Below are positions 13,640-14,054 of a DNA stretch of 14,054 bases, in pieces. The first letter of the stretch is position 1. Each line of letters opens with the position of its first letter. The DNA comes from an uncultured Oscillospiraceae bacterium. Its GTDB lineage: Bacteria > Bacillota > Clostridia > Oscillospirales > Oscillospiraceae. The notes under the pieces are model-generated. The model had not been told where the DNA came from. It worked only from the letters and a program-made list of their open reading frames with translations, and searched no databases. Location of the stretch: the NCBI GenBank assembly GCA_934589065.1, contig CAKTNN010000045.1:1-14054 (forward strand). Reading direction: 5' to 3'. A program made the position numbers and the translations under genes.

Positions 13640-13664
13640 CAAAATAACGCTTCTGTACTAGAAT
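13636..13664 (+). promoter_or_regulatory. Promoter of acyl carrier protein gene
   Basis: Perfect TTGACA (13636-13641), 17 bases, TAGAAT (13659-13664). The -35 box contains the stop codon of the flavoprotein gene (13637-13639). An 8-base palindrome AGGTACCT (13670-13677) lies at the expected transcription start and could be an operator; it does not clearly match the FapR consensus. Confidence 0.85.
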
Positions 13665-13709
13665 ATCTCAGGTACCTTTGAAAAGAAATTTGCCGAAGGG
13701 AGAATTTTC

Positions 13710-13931
13710 ATGTACGATAAGCTCGTAAATTACGCTGCCAAGCAGCTGGAACTGGACGCCTCCGAAATCAAGCCCGACAGCACCTTTGAAAGCCTGGGTA
13801 TCGATTCCCTGGACATCGTAGAGATGATCATGGATTTGGAAACCGAGCTGGGTGTGGAACTGGACATGGAAGATCAGAAGATCACCACCTTCCAGGAGCT
13901 GGCTGATTTTATCGAGAGCAAGCTGAACTGA
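13710..13931 (+). CDS. acpP: Acyl carrier protein
   Basis: A 73-residue, strongly acidic acyl carrier protein. It carries growing acyl chains on a 4'-phosphopantetheine arm during fatty acid synthesis in the cytoplasm. The attachment site is Ser33 in the classic G-I-D-S-L-D motif, and helix II follows as I-V-E-M-I-M-D-L-E-T-E-L-G-V-E-L. Length is typical of type II ACPs. GGGAG lies 9 bases before the ATG, after a leader of about 40 bases from its own promoter. It is not next to fabD, fabG or fabF here, so it may be a stand-alone copy; whether it is the main ACP or a dedicated one cannot be told from this window. Confidence 0.95.
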   Translation: MYDKLVNYAAKQLELDASEIKPDSTFESLGIDSLDIVEMIMDLETELGVELDMEDQKITTFQELADFIESKLN

Positions 13932-13939
13932 ATACATAT

Positions 13940-13969
13940 CTTGTTAAGGCCGGATCGGTCTATAACAAG
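13940..13969 (+). promoter_or_regulatory. 12-pair hairpin between acpP and the SRP RNA
   Basis: CTTGTTAAGGCC (13940-13951) pairs with GGTCT and TAACAAG (13957-13969) with one G-T pair and one bulged A, around GGATC. No T-tract follows. TATAAC (13961-13966) inside its right arm could be the -10 box of the SRP RNA gene, though no -35 box with good spacing is seen. Part of the right end may belong to the SRP RNA precursor. Confidence 0.45.
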
Positions 13970-14054
13970 GTCGCACTAGTCGGGGAGTTAGCGGTGCCCT
14001 GTACCTGCAATCCGCTGCAGCAGGGATGAATTCCTATACCCGGGTGAGTATATA
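13970..14054 (+). ncRNA. ffs: Signal recognition particle RNA, large bacterial type (5' part, cut by window end)
   Basis: The Alu-domain sequence of Bacillus/Clostridium-type SRP RNA is recognised: GGGGAGTTAGCGGTGCCCTG (13982-14001), followed by TACCTGCAATCCGCT and GCAGGGATGAATTCC. AGCGG (13990-13994) pairs with CCGCT (14012-14016), and CCTGC (14004-14008) with GCAGG (14020-14024), giving the two interlocking hairpins of the Alu fold. The RNA works with Ffh to target membrane and secreted proteins. The 5' end is an estimate within about 5 bases; the 3' part lies beyond the window. The large form, as opposed to the short 4.5S form, fits a Clostridia host. Confidence 0.88.

Noticed and set aside
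13670..13677. FapR operator upstream of acpP
   Set aside because: AGGTACCT is a palindrome at the right place, but the longer FapR consensus arms are not matched.
13941..13966. TTGTTA/TATAAC as a standard promoter for the SRP RNA
   Set aside because: The spacer is only 14 bases, too short for a normal sigma-A promoter; TATAAC alone may still be a -10 box.
13940..13969. Intrinsic terminator of acpP
   Set aside because: The stem is good but no T-tract follows on the plus strand.

Overview
The window looks like a chromosomal segment of a spore-forming Clostridia bacterium, most likely of the Oscillospirales (Oscillospiraceae/Ruminococcaceae-like). This is inferred from a GC-rich housekeeping background with Gram-positive signals: strong AGGAGG-type ribosome binding sites, TTGACA/TATAAT promoters with 17-bp spacers, the sporulation genes spoIID, ytfJ and a dacF-like gene, and the start of an SRP RNA of the large Bacillus/Clostridium type. 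The species cannot be named from the sequence alone.

Layout. (1) 1-2472 is a visibly more AT-rich ABC-exporter operon: the tail of one membrane protein, a 497-residue permease that appears to be two six-helix halves in one chain, and a BcrA/NatA-like ATPase. (2) 2644-5360 holds spoIID and, from its own promoter, a long uridine-kinase-family nucleoside kinase. (3) 5361-6306 holds a palindromic repeat unit, then a HigBA-type toxin-antitoxin pair with a near-consensus promoter and a two-way terminator. (4) 6335-6628 is a small three-helix membrane protein on the minus strand; its promoter is back-to-back with the scpA promoter. (5) 6835-10300 is a tightly packed operon: scpA, scpB, a DUF2953 protein, ytfJ and a DacF-like D-Ala-D-Ala carboxypeptidase. 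It links chromosome segregation to sporulation and wall maturation. (6) 10301-10747 holds no gene; it contains two more units of the palindromic repeat in tandem. (7) 10748-13639 encodes an RluB/RsuA-type pseudouridine synthase, an RpiR/MurR-family regulator and a BaiN/HI0933-type flavoprotein overlapping it. (8) 13636-14054 has acyl carrier protein from its own promoter and the 5' part of the SRP RNA gene, cut by the window end.

Most genes are ordinary core genes of this lineage. I do not see a clear new defence or biosynthetic system. The least explained signal is the modular palindromic repeat family (5400-5487, 10362-10547, 10584-10710, with remnants). It shows a paired base change that keeps a hairpin, a nested palindromic insertion, and an internal deletion between short direct repeats. 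The double-length permease of the AT-rich ABC operon is the next most interesting item.
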